Shown: positions 44,376 to 46,871 of the stretch, in pieces
Position numbering within the stretch: the stretch's first letter is position 1
Layout of the letters: the number at the start of each line of letters is the position of its first letter
DNA from: Actinomycetes bacterium
Lineage (GTDB): Bacteria; Actinomycetota; Acidimicrobiia; Acidimicrobiales; JAJZXF01
Direction of reading: 5' to 3'
NCBI GenBank assembly: GCA_021802485.1
Contig: JAJZXF010000001.1
Location: forward strand, 1-46,871
DNA length: 46,871 bases
Position numbers and translations under genes: made by a program
The notes under the pieces: model-generated
Told to the model about the DNA's origin: nothing
Database searches by the model: none
Seen by the model: the letters and a program-made list of their open reading frames with translations, nothing else

Positions 44376-45254
44376 TTAGTTCAGCAAATCCCGGAGAGCC
44401 ACTGCAAGCTTTCCGGAGTCATGGGCGAGGCCGTTCTCCTTCGCAAGAAAAATATCCACACAACGCTTCGACATCTTGCCAAGGCTGATCCCCGAGCTGT
44501 CACAAAGTACAGCATCCACCTCGACTCCGTGAGCTTCGAGCGCAGCGACATGGTCAGCAACGTCGTAGCCTGCGGCTTCAGGCGCCTGAGCGCGCAGGTT
44601 GCATACGTACACCCTCTGGGCGCCACACTTGTGAAGGGCCTCTTTGAGCCCCGGGACGACCACGGCCGCAAGCACACTCGTGTACAAAGACCCTGGCCCG
44701 ATGATGACCTGATCCGCCCGCTGTATCGCATCCATGGCAAGCTTCGGTGGCTGCGGGTCGCGGGGCTCGAGAAATATCCGAGCTATGTTCCGAGTCGATG
44801 CCACTGCGACCTGCCCGTCGACTTCGCAGTCGCGCGCAACCGCCTTCAGAACGACACCATCCAGCGTCGCAGGGAGCACGCGCCCAACAGCGCCCACCAG
44901 ATGCCCAACCTCGGCAATGGCCGAAAGGAGGTCTCCCGAAGCCTCGGCCAACCCAGCGATCAACAGGTTCCCGAGCGCATGGCCTGCCAGTTCGCCGGCT
45001 TGAAAGCGGTGATCAAGCGCAGCCGCCAGAACAGACGAAGGGTCAGCGAGAGCCGCCAGGCACTTGCGAAGATCCCCCGGTGGTGCAGCCCCCATCGTCT
45101 CCCTCAAACGCCCGCTGGAACCCCCGTCATCGGCCACAGAAACAATTGCGGTGATCTCGCCAGCGTACTTCCTGGCCGCTCGCAGGGTCGCAGCAAGGCC
45201 GTGACCACCACCAAGAGCCACCACCCTTGGGCCGCCGGCCACAAGCGTGGTCAA
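44376..45254 (-). CDS. yvcK: YvcK/CofD-like protein (gluconeogenesis factor)
   Basis: A protein of 292 residues of the CofD-like fold. VVALGGGHGLAATLRAARKY, VSVADDGGSSGRLRE, PPGDLRKCLAAL, HALGNLLIAGL and IIGPGSLYTSVL are the family blocks. YvcK binds UDP-sugars and links central carbon flow to cell wall synthesis. It overlaps rapZ by 4 bp. The gene downstream is gap after 68 bp; whiA, which often sits between them in actinobacteria, is not there. Confidence 0.93.
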   Translation of the reverse strand: MTTLVAGGPRVVALGGGHGLAATLRAARKYAGEITAIVSVADDGGSSGRLRETMGAAPPGDLRKCLAALADPSSVLAAALDHRFQAGELAGHALGNLLIAGLAEASGDLLSAIAEVGHLVGAVGRVLPATLDGVVLKAVARDCEVDGQVAVASTRNIARIFLEPRDPQPPKLAMDAIQRADQVIIGPGSLYTSVLAAVVVPGLKEALHKCGAQRVYVCNLRAQAPEAAGYDVADHVAALEAHGVEVDAVLCDSSGISLGKMSKRCVDIFLAKENGLAHDSGKLAVALRDLLN

Positions 45255-46105
45255 AGCTCGATATCCCGATGAAACACGGTCGTCTCGAACCCCTGGCCGC
45301 GCATCCAGCTCGCAAGCTCTTCCGCGAGAACGACCGAGCGATGCTTTCCGCCAGTACAGCCCATCGCAACTGTAAGATAAGACTTCCCCTCACTACGGTA
45401 CGCGGGGAGCAGCAACTCGAAGAGCGCACAAAGCTTCTCGAGAAAAGCAGCCGTGTTCTGCTGGCGCATCACGAAGTCGCGCACCGGCCCATCCAGGCCT
45501 GTCTTCTCTCGAAGCCCCTCTACCCAGTACGGGTTGGGAAGGAAGCGGCAGTCGAGCACCAGGTCCACATCGCGAGGTATCCCGTGTTTGTAGCCGAACG
45601 AAGCGACCGTAGTCTTCATCGAATATCCGGGCTCGTCGCCCCCGAATAGCTCGATCAGCCGCTGGCGGAGTTGGTTGGAGTTCAAGTCCCCGGTGTCCAC
45701 CACCACGTCGGCAGCCTCCTTGATCGGGGCAAGTGCCCGCCGCTCGCGTGCAATTGCCGCTGACACGCCCTCAGCAGCAACCGGATGCCTGCGGCGAGTT
45801 CCCTCGAAACGTCGCACCAGTACCTCGTCGGGGGCGTCCAGGAACAAGACTCTGACCCGCTCTTTGCGAGAGCGCAGGGCCAGCAGCGACTCCTCCAGCT
45901 CAACCAGGTGCTCATCACCGCCCCGGCCGGTAACAAAAGCAACCTTCTCCGTCTCGGACCCGGGAACTCCGACGAGTTCGACCACTCGGGTCATGAGAGC
46001 CGGAGGGACGTTGTCAATGACGAACCACCCCAGGTCCTCAACCGTCGCCGCTGCGGTGGAGCGCCCTGCGCCCGACAATCCTCCAATGACAAGGTACTCA
46101 GCCAT
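45251..46105 (-). CDS. rapZ: RNase adapter / nucleotide-binding protein RapZ (YvcJ)
   Basis: A protein of 284 residues. Walker A GLSGAGRSTAA near the start, IDNVPPALM, and FLDAPDEVLVRRFEGTRRRH. The C-terminal domain carries SFGYKHGIPRDVDLVLDCRF, GCTGGKHRSVVLAEEL and the end HRDIEL. In Gram-negatives the family guides RNase E to small RNAs; in actinobacteria and firmicutes the role is less clear. It is fixed in the uvrC-rapZ-yvcK order. Start ATG 46105. Confidence 0.93.
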   Translation of the reverse strand: MAEYLVIGGLSGAGRSTAAATVEDLGWFVIDNVPPALMTRVVELVGVPGSETEKVAFVTGRGGDEHLVELEESLLALRSRKERVRVLFLDAPDEVLVRRFEGTRRRHPVAAEGVSAAIARERRALAPIKEAADVVVDTGDLNSNQLRQRLIELFGGDEPGYSMKTTVASFGYKHGIPRDVDLVLDCRFLPNPYWVEGLREKTGLDGPVRDFVMRQQNTAAFLEKLCALFELLLPAYRSEGKSYLTVAMGCTGGKHRSVVLAEELASWMRGQGFETTVFHRDIEL

Positions 46106-46160
46106 TTCTCACCAGACCAGATCTCTGGGGCCCAAACCTGCTTAGTGGCATCTGAGAATC

Positions 46161-46871
46161 CTACGCTCTCGCGTGCAGCTGGTCGTAAACATCGCGCGCC
46201 ACGCGGTCCGGGAGCCAGGGGAGTGCCAGAAGATCGTCAAGGGATGCAGCTCGCACGCCGCTTGCCCCGCCGACCTCCGCCAGTAGCCGCCGGCGCCTCA
46301 CCTCGCCTAGCCCGCTCACACCGTCGAGAAAGCCGCTCTTCATGCGGGTGCTCCTCAGCTTTCGATGGTACTCAATCGCAAACCTGTGAGCCTCGTCACG
46401 GATCTGCTGGAGAAGGTAGAGAGCTTCGGAACTTCGCGGTATGCAGATAGGGTCGCCACGGCCGGGCACGAAGACCTCCTCAAAGCTCTTCGCCAGCGCT
46501 GCAACAGGGATCCTGGCTTCGAGGCCAAGATCCCGCAGTACCTTCGTGCCCACGCTCAGCTGTCCCTTGCCTCCGTCTAGGAGCAGCAACTGGGGCGGGT
46601 AGGCGAACTGCCGGCTCCGTTCCGATCGCGGCTCATCAAGCCTCGAAAGCCTCCTGCGGAGAACTTCAGCCATCGCGGCGTAGTCATCGTTTCCCGCAAC
46701 AGTGCTGACCTTGAACCTCCGGTACTCGGACCGCTTCGCCAGAGCGTCCTCCATGACAACCATCGAGCCGACATAGTCGGTTCCTTGGAGGTGGCTCATG
46801 TCAAAGCATTCGATGCGCAAAGGCGCCTCGGCGAGCCCCAAAGCTTCCTGGAGTGCGTTGAGCGCACGGGC
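46161..46871 (-). CDS. uvrC: Excinuclease ABC subunit C (C-terminal part; 5' end outside window)
   Basis: The frame is open to the window edge, so only the last 236 codons are seen. The endonuclease half is present: IECFDMSHLQGTDYVGSMVV, LLLLDGGKGQLSV, RDEAHRFAIEYHRKLRS. Then come the two helix-hairpin-helix motifs (LDGVSGLGEVRRRRLL, LLALPWLPDRVARDVY). UvrC makes the 3' and 5' cuts in nucleotide excision repair. It leads the minus-strand operon into rapZ after 55 bp. Confidence 0.97.
   Translation of the reverse strand, partial: ARALNALQEALGLAEAPLRIECFDMSHLQGTDYVGSMVVMEDALAKRSEYRRFKVSTVAGNDDYAAMAEVLRRRLSRLDEPRSERSRQFAYPPQLLLLDGGKGQLSVGTKVLRDLGLEARIPVAALAKSFEEVFVPGRGDPICIPRSSEALYLLQQIRDEAHRFAIEYHRKLRSTRMKSGFLDGVSGLGEVRRRRLLAEVGGASGVRAASLDDLLALPWLPDRVARDVYDQLHARA

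Noticed and set aside
1-46871. CRISPR array or diversity-generating retroelement
   Set aside because: No regularly spaced direct repeats and no reverse transcriptase or cas gene were seen; the repeats in the prepilin insertion are short and irregular.

Overview
The window looks like chromosomal DNA of an actinobacterium, most likely from the Acidimicrobiia. This is an inference from gene content, since no rRNA or marker search was possible. The clues are moderately high GC, frequent GTG/TTG starts with good Shine-Dalgarno sites, many 4-bp ATGA/GTGA gene overlaps, and an actinobacterial uvrC-rapZ-yvcK-gap-pgk-tpiA-secG chain that ends at a tRNA-Leu.

Layout. 1-6.9 kb (minus): surface proteins, namely a beta-propeller lipoprotein cut by the window edge, a very large PilX-like minor pilin, and a prepilin whose LamG domain carries a large Asp/Trp-rich insertion. 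7-15.2 kb: housekeeping and accessory genes (a small conserved protein with an uncertain start, a SAM methyltransferase, MscS, an MMPL transporter, ArfB-like hydrolase, EamA transporter) plus a decayed FitA-type antitoxin. 15.2-21.2 kb: a decayed mobile region with a broken dienelactone hydrolase, a broken MOSC protein, transposase remnants, a PIN-like toxin-antitoxin pair, and an AbiEi/AbiEii-like pair whose toxin gene is frameshifted.

22.0-35.7 kb (plus) is the most interesting part. A guanidine-I (ykkC) riboswitch with an overlapping terminator precedes about 13.5 kb of tightly packed genes: a family-5 solute-binding lipoprotein, a fused DppD-DppF ATPase, two permeases, a guanidine-hydrolase-like ureohydrolase, a metallo-beta-lactamase/isochorismatase fusion protein, and urease genes ureA-B-C-F-G-D. 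Read together, the operon imports a guanidine compound, hydrolyses guanidine to urea and ammonia, and passes the urea to urease, so one guanidine could yield three ammonia. The fusion enzyme is a new component whose substrate the sequence does not reveal. The operon has no ureE and no hypA/hypB-type nickel genes.

36.2-38.7 kb is a second small accessory zone: a HigBA-like pair with a frameshifted toxin, a VapBC pair, and a serine-recombinase tail fragment beside a 26-bp direct repeat that runs into the 3' end of tRNA-Leu(GAG), which suggests an old integration site. 38.9-46.9 kb (minus) is a conserved housekeeping operon: uvrC (partial), rapZ, yvcK, gap, pgk, tpiA, secG and a second family-5 solute-binding lipoprotein. 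whiA, which often follows yvcK in actinobacteria, is absent here.
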